In this document: positions 8,588 to 17,161 of the stretch, piece by piece
Layout: the number at the start of each line of letters is the position of its first letter
How positions within the stretch are numbered: the stretch's first letter is position 1
Source: Alcanivorax sediminis
GTDB lineage: Bacteria; Pseudomonadota; Gammaproteobacteria; Pseudomonadales; Alcanivoracaceae
Length of the DNA: 64,000 bases
Reading direction: 5' to 3'
NCBI RefSeq assembly: GCF_009601165.1
Contig: NZ_WIRE01000001.1
Span: forward strand, 1,488,001 to 1,552,000
Position numbers and translations under genes: made by a program
The notes under the pieces: generated by a model
What the model was told of the DNA's origin: nothing
The model's input: only the letters and a program-made list of their open reading frames with translations
Database searches by the model: none

Positions 8588-8625
8588 CTGTAGGAGAGCC
8601 AACTTGTTGGCCGAAGGGCTTTCGG
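8588..8625. repeat. REP-like palindrome GCCAACTTGTTGGC
   Basis: TGTAGGAGAGCCAACTTGTT then GGCCGAAGGGC has a GTAGGAG head followed by a GCCAACTTGTTGGC palindrome. Similar copies lie at 11844-11875 and 36633-36662. Confidence 0.6.
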
Positions 8626-8917
8626 TTTTGCATGGCCCGGGCAGAATGTCCCTGTGTGCAGGCACCGCCTCGCCAGGTTTTACGGAGCCGCTATTTACGG
8701 AGCCGTTATCCGGTTGCGGCCCTCAATTCTGCCCTCCCACGCTTGTCGGTCTGGCCTGCAGGGATTTATTGTCAGGGCTTGTTGTCGAAACACAAACCTT
8801 GGGTGTTGGCGGAGATGATTCGCTGCGCTCATCCCTCCGGGGCCAGCCTGCGGTTGTTCCGCGCTGCGCTGGTGCCCTCACCAATTTCCGCCCCAGAGGC
8901 TGGCAGGAGTATCTGGA

Positions 8918-9733
8918 TTGAAGTTTGTCGCAGTGGTGTTTGGCGTGTTGCTAGCGGGTTCGTCACTGGCCAGTGACTGGTTGCTTTCCCTTAATGGTGA
9001 GCGAACCCAGGGTTCGTTGCTGCGTGGCCAGGTGGCGCCGGGCGTCAGTGTGGCGCTGGCGGGCAAGCCGGTGCGTACTACTGAAGAGGGATACTTTGCG
9101 ATTGGTTTTGGCCGCGACGCGGCGCTGGCGCAGACCCTGGAGCTGAAAAAGGGCGAAGAGCGCCAGCAAGTGCCTGTCATTCTCGACAAGCGTGAATACA
9201 ACATCCAGCGGGTGGAAGGGGTGCCCCAGCGGACGGTTGATCCCCCGCCGGAGGCGGTGCTCAAACGCATCCGGGCAGAGGTGGCGGCCATCAAGAAGGC
9301 AAGGGCCAGCGATTCGGATTTGCAGGCGTTTCTCAGCGACTTCCAGTGGCCGTTGACCGGTCGCATCAGTGGGGTCTATGGCAGCCAGCGGGTTTACAAC
9401 GGTAAGCCCGGTACGCCGCACTACGGTGTGGATGTGGCACGGCCCACCGGCACCGTGGTGGTAGCGCCGGCGGATGCGGTGGTGACGTTGGTGCAGGACG
9501 ACAATTATTACTCCGGTGGCACCCTGATCATGGATCACGGTTATGGCGTGTCGTCCACCATGATTCATCTCAGTGAAGTACTGGTAAAACCCGGCCAGAC
9601 CGTGAAGCAGGGTGAGCCGGTGGCCAAGGTGGGTGCCACGGGCCGTGCCACAGGCCCACATCTGGACTGGCGTTTGAACTGGTATGCAGAGCGTTTGGAC
9701 CCGGTGACGATTGTGCCGCCGATGGAAGAGTAG
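8918..9733 (+). CDS. M23-family (LytM-type) peptidase, exported
   Basis: 271 residues with a signal peptide (FVAVVFGVLLAGSSLA). A short beta-rich N-terminal domain (about 20-85) and a charged helical linker precede the M23 domain (about 145-265). The zinc-site motifs are PHYGVDVA (HxxxD) and GPHLDW (HxH type, here GPHLD). Such enzymes cut peptidoglycan cross-bridges or act as activators of amidases. Translation starts at TTG 8918, supported by AGGAG nine bases upstream. It is monocistronic, followed by heptamer arms at 9736-9825. Confidence 0.85.
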   Translation: MKFVAVVFGVLLAGSSLASDWLLSLNGERTQGSLLRGQVAPGVSVALAGKPVRTTEEGYFAIGFGRDAALAQTLELKKGEERQQVPVILDKREYNIQRVEGVPQRTVDPPPEAVLKRIRAEVAAIKKARASDSDLQAFLSDFQWPLTGRISGVYGSQRVYNGKPGTPHYGVDVARPTGTVVVAPADAVVTLVQDDNYYSGGTLIMDHGYGVSSTMIHLSEVLVKPGQTVKQGEPVAKVGATGRATGPHLDWRLNWYAERLDPVTIVPPMEE

Positions 9734-9735
9734 CC

Positions 9736-9825
9736 GCGAGTTACGAGTTACGAGTTACGAAAAGAAAAGGCGTCCCGGTTTAATGTATTCCAGGTTTTCG
9801 AAACTCGTTTCTCGTAACTCGTGAC
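9736..9825. repeat. Facing heptamer arms (GAGTTAC)
   Basis: The left arm 9736-9760 contains three GAGTTAC units, and the right arm 9796-9825 is the complement type (TCGTTTC, TCGTAAC, TCGTGAC). They are separated by about 35 bases and lie between the convergent M23 peptidase and nsrR genes. A bidirectional hairpin terminator is plausible. Confidence 0.65.
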
Positions 9826-9870
9826 TGATTTGCTTCGCTCTTAGACGTCGGTCTTACACATAGGGGAGCG

Positions 9871-10296
9871 CTACCGCCACAACACCTTCAGCTCCCCCCC
9901 ATTCTTGATCACATCTGCCAGGGTGTAGCCATCCAGCACTTTCAGAAACGCCTGTTGGGCCTGCATGAACATGTTCTTGAGCTTGCAAGCGGGCTCGATG
10001 GCGCATTGCGAACCCTCAGCAAAGCATTCCAGTAACTTCAGGTTTTCTGTCTCCCGCACCAGGGTTCCCAGATTGATGGTATCGGCCGCCTGGGCCATCA
10101 CCAGGCCGCCGCCACGGCCGCGCAGGCTGTTGATGTAGCCCAGTTGGGTAAGGGTCTGTGCCACCTTGGCCACATGATTGGCCGAAATATCATAGCGGCG
10201 CGCAATTTCATGCACGGTCATGGGGGCGCTGTCTGGCTGCAGGGAAAGGCAGATCAGGGTGCGCAGGGCGTAATCGGTATGAGTGGTCAACTGCAT
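9871..10296 (-). CDS. nsrR: NsrR, nitric-oxide-sensing Rrf2-family repressor
   Basis: 141 residues with an N-terminal winged helix (LTTHTDYALRTLI, then VHEIARRYDISANHVAKV) and three Cys at 91, 98 and 104 (ECFAEGSQCAIEPAC) for an iron-sulphur cluster. NsrR represses nitric-oxide detoxification genes until NO destroys its cluster. It is divergent from hmp with a 90-base gap that holds two matching operator-like palindromes. Length and Cys spacing agree with NsrR rather than IscR. Confidence 0.9.
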   Translation of the reverse strand: MQLTTHTDYALRTLICLSLQPDSAPMTVHEIARRYDISANHVAKVAQTLTQLGYINSLRGRGGGLVMAQAADTINLGTLVRETENLKLLECFAEGSQCAIEPACKLKNMFMQAQQAFLKVLDGYTLADVIKNGGELKVLWR

Positions 10297-10326
10297 GTCA
10301 GTTTTAGTACTTGTCAGCGCTTAAAC

Positions 10327-10369
10327 AGGTATCTAATATGCCCATTTAAAAGAGGCATGTAAAATACCT
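10327..10369. promoter_or_regulatory. Two probable NsrR operators between nsrR and hmp
   Basis: Site 1 (10327-10343) reads AGGTATCTAATATGCCC and site 2 (10353-10369) reads AGGCATGTAAAATACCT. Both are imperfect palindromes with AGGYAT arms, and the starts are 26 bases apart. They match the AT-centred ATGCAT-like dyad known for NsrR. Their position fits repression of both genes. Confidence 0.6.
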
Positions 10370-10386
10370 ATTAAGGAGAAAGCGTA

Positions 10387-11601
10387 ATGCTGAGCGAAAG
10401 CCAACTGGCCGTGATCAAGCAAACGGTTCCTGTTCTGCTGGAACATGGCGAGACTCTTACCCGCCATTTCTACCAGCGCATGTTCCGCGAAAATCCCGAG
10501 GTGCTGTCCTTCTTTAACCCGGCGCATCAGCATGCCGGTACCCAGCAGCGGGCGCTGGCCGGAGCAATCTGTGCCTACGCACAGAACATCGAAAACCCGG
10601 CAGTGCTGGCGGATGCGGTGGAGCTGATCGCCCAGAAGCACGTGTCCTTGCAGATTCTCGCCGAGCATTACCCCATCGTTGGTGCCAACCTGCTGGCGGC
10701 AATTCAGGAAGTGTTGGGTGAGGGCGCAACTGATGCTGTGATTGATGCCTGGGAAGCGGCCTACGGGATGCTGGCGGATATCCTGATTGCCCGCGAGGCG
10801 GAGATCTATACGGCGCAACAGCAGACGTTTGGCTGGAACGGCTTTCGTCGATTTGTGGTGGCACGGCGTGAGCCTGCCAGTGACAACATTGAGTCTTTCT
10901 ACTTGCGTCCGGAAGATGGGCAGCCGCTGCCAGCGAATCAACCGGGTCAGTACATTACCGTGCGGGTCGCGCCTGATGGTGGCGAGCCGGTGATGCGTAA
11001 TTACAGCCTGTCCGGTAATCATGATCCGGAGATGTTTCGCATCAGTGTGAAGAAAGAGACGGGTAATGGCGAAGCGGTGCCGCAGGGGGTCGTGTCAGCA
11101 TTCCTTCATGATCAGACTGGCGAAGGCGATATCGTTGAGTTGGCTCCGCCTTGCGGCGAGTTCACGTTGCAGCCGGCGCCATCGGATGATGTGCCGCTGG
11201 TGTTCATTGCCGGAGGAGTAGGGATTACGCCGTTGATGGCCATGCTGCATAGCGCTCTCGAACAACAGGCTGGCCGCGAGGTGATCTTTATCCAGTGCGC
11301 CCGCAACAGCGCGGAGCGGCCGTTCGTGGAAGAGCTCAACAGCCTGAACGGGATGCATGACAATCTCCACTGCCATGTGCGCCTGAGTGAGGCTTCGGCC
11401 GAAGACGAAGGCTTCGACAGCGAAGGCTTTGTGGATGGTGAGCTGCTGGATACGCTGGTGGGTGATCGCCGAGCCCAATACTACTTCTGCGGACCGGCCC
11501 CGATGATGCGTGCGGTCAACCAGATGCTGCTGTCCCGCGGTGTGGGCGCTGAGGATATCCACTTCGAGTTCTTCGGGCCGAAGGAGGATATGGCGGCCTG
11601 A
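10387..11601 (+). CDS. hmp: Flavohemoglobin, nitric oxide dioxygenase
   Basis: 404 residues, the normal Hmp length. The globin domain (1-140) has Tyr29 (RHFYQRM) and proximal His85 (AQKHVSL). The FAD domain (about 150-260) has RNYSLSG, and the NAD-binding part has AGGVGITPLMAML and a C-terminal FEFFGP. It oxidises NO to nitrate with O2 and NAD(P)H in the cytoplasm. AAGGAG precedes the ATG. Divergent nsrR and two operators point to NO-controlled expression. A 170-bp repeat element follows directly. Confidence 0.95.
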   Translation: MLSESQLAVIKQTVPVLLEHGETLTRHFYQRMFRENPEVLSFFNPAHQHAGTQQRALAGAICAYAQNIENPAVLADAVELIAQKHVSLQILAEHYPIVGANLLAAIQEVLGEGATDAVIDAWEAAYGMLADILIAREAEIYTAQQQTFGWNGFRRFVVARREPASDNIESFYLRPEDGQPLPANQPGQYITVRVAPDGGEPVMRNYSLSGNHDPEMFRISVKKETGNGEAVPQGVVSAFLHDQTGEGDIVELAPPCGEFTLQPAPSDDVPLVFIAGGVGITPLMAMLHSALEQQAGREVIFIQCARNSAERPFVEELNSLNGMHDNLHCHVRLSEASAEDEGFDSEGFVDGELLDTLVGDRRAQYYFCGPAPMMRAVNQMLLSRGVGAEDIHFEFFGPKEDMAA

Positions 11602-11613
11602 GGCTACGAGCTG

Positions 11614-11783
11614 CGCTCGATTGGAAAGAAAAACCCATAAAAGTTCCCGGGTTTTTGGTTAATGGAAACGCCTTCCAACTCGTTGAGTTCGGCGACTCGC
11701 AGGATCTGATGCCGCTGTAGGAGCTATGCTTGCATGGCGATCCTCGTCTCAGCGAGGTAAGGATTCCAGAGCGGACGTAAACC
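11614..11783. repeat. 170-bp intergenic element, copy 2
   Basis: Nearly identical to 8411-8580 and in the same orientation relative to the preceding + strand gene. It is preceded by only two heptamer-like units (GGCTAC and GAGCTGC) where copy 1 has eleven. Right of it lie a REP-like GCCAACCCGTTGGC and an inverted end CGCCATGCAAGCATGGCTCC (about 11962-11981). Confidence 0.85.
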
Positions 11784-12012
11784 GCTCTGTTTCTGTAGGA
11801 ACGAGTAACGCAAGCAGGGCGGCCCCGAAGGGGGGAGCGCAGCGAATACAGCCAACCCGTTGGCCGAAGGGCTTTCAGGTTGGTACTGCCTCTGCAGAAT
11901 GGCCCAGGCCCAATTCGGCCAACAAGCTGGTTCTCCTGCAGAGCCTCGCTATCGCTCGGTTCGCCATGCAAGCATGGCTCCCACAGCAGCAATGGCGAGT
12001 GTTTACCGATGC

Positions 12013-12048
12013 AAAAAGGCCCGCCCGGTTTTCCGGGCGGGCCTTTTT
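12013..12048 (-). terminator. Strong rho-independent terminator
   Basis: A perfect 16-bp stem (AAAAAGGCCCGCCCGG, 12013-12028) with a TTTT loop and complement at 12033-12048. The A/T ends make it work in both directions. It closes the diguanylate cyclase gene and can also stop hmp transcription. Confidence 0.85.
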
Positions 12049-12050
12049 GT

Positions 12051-12085
12051 GTCAGGTGTCAGGTGTCAGGCGTCAGGCGTCAGGC
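12051..12085. repeat. Tandem heptamer array (GTCAGGT/GTCAGGC x5)
   Basis: Five consecutive units, GTCAGGT twice and GTCAGGC three times, directly after the terminator and just before the end of the diguanylate cyclase gene. Confidence 0.85.
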
Positions 12086-12098
12086 GTGCTGCGTCGCT

Positions 12099-13382
12099 CT
12101 ACGTCAGCATCTCCACCATGCCCTGGGTGTTCATCATGGCGACCCGGTTACGGCCTGCGCCCTTGGCTTGATAGAGCGCTTCATCCGCCTGCTTGAGCAG
12201 GGCCGCGCCGTTCTCGGCGCCGCCGTCGGAACAGGCTACGCCAATACTGATGGTGACCACTTGATTGACCCGGGAGCCGCTATGCGGGAGGCCGAGCTGC
12301 TCCACCCGGTTGCGCATGCGCTCGGCAAATACCAGTGCATCGTTGAAGCTGGAGTCAGTGAGTACGATCACGAACTCCTCACCGCCATAGCGGGCAGCAA
12401 AGTCTTTCTCCGCCTGCACCATGGATAGTGGCACGCCGGACACTTTTTTCAGGCACTCGTCGCCTGCCGGGTGGCCATAGGTGTCGTTGTATTGCTTGAA
12501 AAAATCAATATCGAACAGCAGCAGGTTGATGCGTTCGGGAGCATCCGGGCTTTGCTGCTTGAGCAGGTGATAGAGGTGATTCAGGCGGGCCTCCATGCCG
12601 CGCCGGTTGATGCAGCCGGTCATGCCATCCACGGTGGCCTGGCTTTCCAGTATCTGGTTGGCGGAGTGCAGTTCATCCCGGTGTTGGTAAAGCACATGCT
12701 CTGACAGGAAGTGCTTGCGCAGCAGTTTTTCATAAACGTACTGGCCAAACAGGCTCATGCTGATGAAGGCCAGACTGAGCAAGGTGAGCGTCAGGTGTTC
12801 ATAGGGTGAATATTCCCTGGCAAAGAACAGCCCGGTAATCATGGCTCCGGTCATCACCACGGTGCTGATCATGGTGCTGTGCAGAGGGAGTCTGAACAGC
12901 GTGCTGATCATCACCACGGAGAGCGGTGTCTGCAGAAAGAATACGTAGGATAGTGGGTGATCGATCACAACCCCGAGATAAATACCCGAGAACGACAGGG
13001 TGAAAGCTAGCAGCAGCAATGCCGGCGGTAGCCAGTCGCGCCAGCGGGGCTGATGGCAGAGCGCCAGACAGCCACCAGTGACCATCAATGAAAACAGGCG
13101 CGGGCGCCAGGTCTGCATCAGAATCTCTGTCCCGATCAGAGACTCCAGCAGCATGGCGCAAACCAACAGTATGGCAATCAGAAGCAGGGCGCCGGAAGCG
13201 ACGCCTGCGGCACTGTTTCGGGAATAAAAGCGGAAATCCTGCTCCAGTGGTGAGGGCAGGCGAAGATGCCAGGGCAGGCTAATGTCATTGCCTGACGGAA
13301 GTGGGCTATGGGTCTGGTTAGCAGTCACGCCGGTTATGGCTCCCTGGTTCCTTGAAAAGGCCGGTCTTCCTTTAAGTATCAA
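12099..13382 (-). CDS. Membrane diguanylate cyclase (GGDEF protein)
   Basis: Up to 427 residues. The N-terminal half has about six membrane segments (from GVASGALLLIAILLVCAML to LTLLSLAFISMSLF), followed by a GGDEF domain with DGMTGCINRRG, FDIDFFKQYND and the active loop RYGGEEF. It should make cyclic-di-GMP at the inner membrane. The inhibitory I-site RxxD is absent (AEKD stands in that place), so product inhibition is not expected. The start is uncertain: TTG at 13382, or GTG near 13328 with GGAG upstream. It lies 29 bases behind the amrZ homologue and is probably in one operon with it. Confidence 0.88.
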   Translation of the reverse strand: MILKGRPAFSRNQGAITGVTANQTHSPLPSGNDISLPWHLRLPSPLEQDFRFYSRNSAAGVASGALLLIAILLVCAMLLESLIGTEILMQTWRPRLFSLMVTGGCLALCHQPRWRDWLPPALLLLAFTLSFSGIYLGVVIDHPLSYVFFLQTPLSVVMISTLFRLPLHSTMISTVVMTGAMITGLFFAREYSPYEHLTLTLLSLAFISMSLFGQYVYEKLLRKHFLSEHVLYQHRDELHSANQILESQATVDGMTGCINRRGMEARLNHLYHLLKQQSPDAPERINLLLFDIDFFKQYNDTYGHPAGDECLKKVSGVPLSMVQAEKDFAARYGGEEFVIVLTDSSFNDALVFAERMRNRVEQLGLPHSGSRVNQVVTISIGVACSDGGAENGAALLKQADEALYQAKGAGRNRVAMMNTQGMVEMLT

Positions 13383-13411
13383 CCGGCCCTGAACCTCTTA
13401 TTGTAGGGAGA

Positions 13412-13684
13412 CTAGTCCAGCAGAGCCAACAGGGCCTGCTGTTTGGCGGGTGAGAGGCGACGGAAGCGTTCCAGCAAGTAGGCTTCTTCGTTGCCATCCG
13501 GTACTGCCGCTGCTCCCTGTGGCAGGGCCTCGGGCCAATTGCCCAGACTATGTTGCAGCCGGGCAATGATTTCTGCATTCATGCTGCGGTGACTAAACCG
13601 GGCCGCTTCTGAGACTTCTGCACGCATTCCGCAAGGAAAACGCACCACGAACTTCTCGGCTCGCGTGGTGACGTTACTGGTCAT
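13412..13684 (-). CDS. amrZ: AmrZ/AlgZ-like ribbon-helix-helix regulator
   Basis: 90 residues. The segment EKFVVRFPCGMRAEVSEAAR, followed by SHRSMNAEIIARLQHSL, closely follows Pseudomonas AmrZ (DKFVVRLPEGMRE..., HHRSMNSEIIARLEQSL), including the DNA-contacting K, V and R of the beta strand. The C-terminal LLERFRRLSPAKQQALLALL matches the AmrZ tail. AmrZ controls exopolysaccharide, motility and cyclic-di-GMP genes. The start at 13684 has AGAGG upstream; longer frames lack a site. The gene is followed by a diguanylate cyclase gene on the same strand, as expected of a cyclic-di-GMP regulator. Confidence 0.85.
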   Translation of the reverse strand: MTSNVTTRAEKFVVRFPCGMRAEVSEAARFSHRSMNAEIIARLQHSLGNWPEALPQGAAAVPDGNEEAYLLERFRRLSPAKQQALLALLD

Positions 13685-13993
13685 AATTACCTCTGATGCA
13701 CTTCCTGCAAACTGAATCCGGATGGCGATTGCGGCTCGCACGGATTCGACAACACGGCAGAAAGGTTAGTGAACAGGGATGAACAAGTGTCACCTTACGC
13801 ATTTTTATGCCTTCAGGCGATACTGGCAGGTTGCCATTAATGTCAATTAGCGACCTTGTTAACACTGTTTGCGCAAACCAATTTTGTTGTTTGGTTTTTC
13901 AGTGCCGGGAATGTGATGCGAGGCACATTAGGAGTGGACTTGGCGCGGTGCTAGAATTCGCGTATCGATGACAACCTTGCGGCCATTCCATTG
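13685..13993. other. Divergent promoter region amrZ / LysR gene
   Basis: 309 bases between two divergent regulator genes. The part from about 13840 to 13915 is AT-richer (TTGTTAACACTGTTTGCGCA, then TTTTGTTGTTTGG) and is the likely site of promoters and of self-regulation by AmrZ or the LysR protein. No gene is seen. Confidence 0.4.
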
Positions 13994-14941
13994 ATGAATA
14001 TTGCGTCTGCGGATCTCAATCTGCTCAAGTATCTGGATGTACTGTTGCGCGAGCAGAATGTCACTCGTGCCGCGGAGCAGCTGGGGATTACCCAACCCGC
14101 CATGAGTAATTCATTGAAGCGGTTGCGGGAGCTGTTTGGGGACCCGCTGTTGATTCGTACCAGTGATGGTATGACCGCCACGGAGCGTGCTCAGGAATTA
14201 CGCCCGCTGGTGCGGCAGATCCTCGCACAGACGGAACAGCTTTTTACCCCCGAGGACGGCTTTCGTCCGGAAGAAAGTCGCCGGGTGTTCCGGATCATGA
14301 CCAGTGACTATGCGGAAGGTACCCTGGTGCCGCATATCGTTCGCCGGCTGCGTGCGGAAGCGCCCAATGTGGTGCTGGATTTCCTGACGCCCTCGGATGT
14401 GAGTTACCAGGACATGGAGCAGGGCCGGGTGGATATGGCGGTGAACCGCTTTAATGAAATTCCCGGCTCGTTCCACCAGGTCAGCCTGTGGAAGGATTCC
14501 TTTTCCTGTCTGCTTAACCGGGATAACCCGATCGCCAAGGATTTTGATCTGGACAGTTACCTGTCTGCACAGCACATCTGGGTATCGAAGACCGGTTTCG
14601 GTGTGGGTTTTGGCATGAATCCCGAGAAGTTGGGCGGTCTGGGCTGGATTGACCATGCGCTGGAACAGCTGGGCAAAAGCCGCAAGATCAGTATCTTTAC
14701 CCGCCATTACCAAATGCCGGCACTGTTGGCCATGAACAACGATCTGGTCGCCACGCTGCCCTCCCGGGTGGCGCGCATGCAGGCTCAGAATCCCCGTCTT
14801 CTGATCAAGAAACCGCCGTTTGATATTCCCGAGTTCGAGCTGAAGATGGCCTGGTCATCGCTGCTGCATCACAACGTGGCCCACCGCTGGCTCCGCCGGC
14901 TGATTCAGGAAGAGGCAGAACGGATTCTGGACGAGGAATAA
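13994..14941 (+). CDS. LysR-family transcriptional regulator
   Basis: 315 residues with the LysR helix-turn-helix at 1-60 (LNLLKYLDVLLREQNVTRAA, then QLGITQPAMSNSLKRLRE) and a substrate-binding domain from about residue 90 (RIMTSDYAEGTLVPHIVRRL). The effector is unknown; the LNLLKYL start and MTATERA wording put it near the LeuO/NodD/SyrM group. It is divergent from amrZ. A TTG three bases upstream could also serve as start. It ends at facing heptamer arms. Confidence 0.85.
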   Translation: MNIASADLNLLKYLDVLLREQNVTRAAEQLGITQPAMSNSLKRLRELFGDPLLIRTSDGMTATERAQELRPLVRQILAQTEQLFTPEDGFRPEESRRVFRIMTSDYAEGTLVPHIVRRLRAEAPNVVLDFLTPSDVSYQDMEQGRVDMAVNRFNEIPGSFHQVSLWKDSFSCLLNRDNPIAKDFDLDSYLSAQHIWVSKTGFGVGFGMNPEKLGGLGWIDHALEQLGKSRKISIFTRHYQMPALLAMNNDLVATLPSRVARMQAQNPRLLIKKPPFDIPEFELKMAWSSLLHHNVAHRWLRRLIQEEAERILDEE

Positions 14942-14950
14942 AGGCCGTGA

Positions 14951-15056
14951 CGCGTTTCGAGTAGCGAGTTCCGACAACCCCAACCAACCAACCAACCAAC
15001 CAGGTGGGTGGTCTGGTTGAGGTTTTCGCAACTCGAAACGCGGTACTCGTTACTAG
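14951..15056. repeat. Facing heptamer arms with AACC tetramer run
   Basis: The left arm 14951-14973 (CGCGTTTCGAGTAGCGAGTT) and right arm 15023-15056 (TCGCAACTCGAAACGCGG) share CGTTTCGAG/CTCGAAACG. Between them lies a simple repeat of CAAC units at about 14980-15001 followed by GGTGGGTGG. The structure sits between the convergent LysR and PTPS-like genes. Confidence 0.6.
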
Positions 15057-15961
15057 ATTGCCGCCGCGCCACTCAGCCAGCCGGAATGCGTTTTCCCGGG
15101 CATGTCTTCGCCAGCTTCGGCGATGGCGCCTTTGCCAACCCCTTCAAAGGCTCGCACACGGAAGTGCTTGCCGGGGGCTTCGAGAGCCAGCTGCTCGGCA
15201 ATATGTGCGGCCAGTTGCTCCACTGTGGAATCGGTGTCGATCAGATAGCAATGATCTTCGGGAATCACCAGTTCGAAGTGTCCCTGGGGTGCATCGTAGC
15301 GGAAGCGATGGTGGGGAATCTCGTCGATAAAGTAAGTGCCTTCCAGGTCTTCCCGGGTGCCGAGGTAGATGTCTTCCCAGCGGTCCGCCCAAAGCTTTTC
15401 CCAGTAGCGGCTGCGTCGGCCGTTCTCGAAGATATGGATGTTGGAGCGGTGGCCGTGAGCGATGCGCTGACAGTTGCCATCGTGCTTCTTCAATCCGTGG
15501 GAGTAATGGTAGTAGGGTGCGGTGCCGGTATCTTCCTCGCGAAGAATAATGCGCACCTCGTGCACATTATCTGGCACAACGCTTTGCACCAGTTCCATCA
15601 GGTGCAGCGTGAGACTGGCCTTGGAAACCTCCGTGCCGGGCATCAACAGCAGGCTCTCGCTGGGAACGACCATGCGAATGGTGCCGCCCCGGTAGACCCA
15701 TTCCAGGCTGGTGTCATTGTCGCGTTCAACTACGCTGGCCTGGTCACAATCCACAGGCACCAGCAAGCGGTGATCGACCCTGTCGTCGATGGCTTCCTTG
15801 ATGCGCTTCTTGATGTGGCCAAAATCAAACACCATGCCCTGGTTATCCAGATCCCCGCTCAGTTCGAGATCCACCAGCCAGGATTCGCCCACCATGCCGC
15901 GCTTGGGGTGCAGGTAGGAAAAGTCGGCGACGGTCAAATTTTCAACAAAGAGTGTGGCCAT
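15053..15961 (-). CDS. 6-pyruvoyl-tetrahydropterin synthase / QueD-like protein, double domain
   Basis: 302 residues, about twice the usual QueD length. The N-terminal half shows a PTPS pattern (MVFDFGHIKKRIKEAIDDRV, then DHRLLVPV). The C-terminal half repeats it with HGHRSNIHIFENGR, ...PHHRFRYDAPQGHFEL and IDTDSTVEQLAAHIAEQL. PTPS enzymes convert dihydroneopterin triphosphate in pterin or queuosine precursor synthesis. No queC or queE is adjacent. The ATG at 15961 is preferred over an upstream TTG. The product specificity of this two-domain form is unknown to me. Confidence 0.75.
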   Translation of the reverse strand: MATLFVENLTVADFSYLHPKRGMVGESWLVDLELSGDLDNQGMVFDFGHIKKRIKEAIDDRVDHRLLVPVDCDQASVVERDNDTSLEWVYRGGTIRMVVPSESLLLMPGTEVSKASLTLHLMELVQSVVPDNVHEVRIILREEDTGTAPYYHYSHGLKKHDGNCQRIAHGHRSNIHIFENGRRSRYWEKLWADRWEDIYLGTREDLEGTYFIDEIPHHRFRYDAPQGHFELVIPEDHCYLIDTDSTVEQLAAHIAEQLALEAPGKHFRVRAFEGVGKGAIAEAGEDMPGKTHSGWLSGAAAI

Positions 15962-16120
15962 GCTGTTCCGGTTGATCAAAAGTGGGTTCAGAGAGCACTA
16001 TAATGCCACCATTCTGACCCGCCGTAAGGCGAACGTCACCGTATACGGGTGAAATTGGTGCAATTTCGCGTGAGCTGTGAACCGGGCCACAAACTATAGC
16101 CAGGAAAGTGCACATCCTGA

Positions 16121-16531
<411 letters not shown>

Positions 16532-16567
16532 TGGCCCGGCGTTCTGCCCGGCGGCAGAGCGCTCCCC

Positions 16568-17161
16568 ATGAATTATCTGGCCCACCTCACGCTGGCACAG
16601 CCTTTCGCACCCTCCAAGGTGGGTAATGTGCTGGGCGATTTCATGCGTGGGGTGGAAGTGGCTGGCCTGTCTGAGCCCGTTCGGCTGGGGCTCGATAATC
16701 ATCGCCTGGTGGACCGTTTCACTGACTCCCATGACTGGGTGCGGGCTCAGCGCGCGAAGTTTTCGCCGGCCCGCCGCCGCTTTGCAGGCGTTGCCCTGGA
16801 TGTGTTGTTTGACCATTTCCTGTGGCATCACTGGTCATCGTTCTATGCCTCGCCGCGAGGAGACACCATTGCGCTGCATTACCGCCATCTGCAGGCCGGC
16901 GATGCGCTAATGCCGCCCGTTATGCGGCAACGTATGCAGCGTATGGCAGAGTTTGATCTACTCAACCGCTACGTGGAGTTGAGGCAGGTCGGCCAGGCGC
17001 TGGACATGATTGCCGGCCGGATCCGTTTTGCCAATCGCTTCACTGGTATCGTCGAGGAAATCGTTCCTTTCTATGAAGAGCTGGAGGAAGGTTTTCTGGT
17101 GTTCTATCCCCAGCTGCAGCACGCCGTGGCCCAAGCCGCGCTGGAAGCGCAATCAGGGTAA
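16568..17161 (+). CDS. acpH: Acyl-carrier-protein phosphodiesterase
   Basis: 197 residues with AcpH features: MNYLAHLTLAQP, KVGNVLGDFMRG, RFTDSHDWVRAQRAKFSPA and LDVLFDHFLWHHWSSF. The enzyme removes the 4'-phosphopantetheine arm from acyl carrier protein. It follows the HIT gene closely. Its 3' end overlaps the convergent activator gene by 9 bases, so no terminator fits between them. The opposing activity, a phosphopantetheinyl transferase, is encoded at 51.9 kb. Confidence 0.9.
   Translation: MNYLAHLTLAQPFAPSKVGNVLGDFMRGVEVAGLSEPVRLGLDNHRLVDRFTDSHDWVRAQRAKFSPARRRFAGVALDVLFDHFLWHHWSSFYASPRGDTIALHYRHLQAGDALMPPVMRQRMQRMAEFDLLNRYVELRQVGQALDMIAGRIRFANRFTGIVEEIVPFYEELEEGFLVFYPQLQHAVAQAALEAQSG

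Larger units (their letters stand above)
8334..8917. other. Repeat-filled intergenic region
   Basis: 584 bases without a supported gene. It holds the heptamer array (8335-8411), the first 170-bp element (8411-8580), a REP-like GCCAACTTGTTGGC palindrome (8588-8625) and a short direct repeat TTTACGGAGCCG (about 8678-8709). The promoter for the M23 peptidase gene must lie near the right end, but it is not obvious. Confidence 0.5.
11602..12098. other. Repeat-filled intergenic region
   Basis: 497 bases between the convergent hmp and diguanylate cyclase genes. It contains two heptamer-like units (11602-11613), 170-bp element copy 2, REP-like palindromes (about 11844-11875 and 11960-11987), a perfect terminator (12013-12048) and a five-unit heptamer array (12051-12085). 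No gene is supported. Confidence 0.55.
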
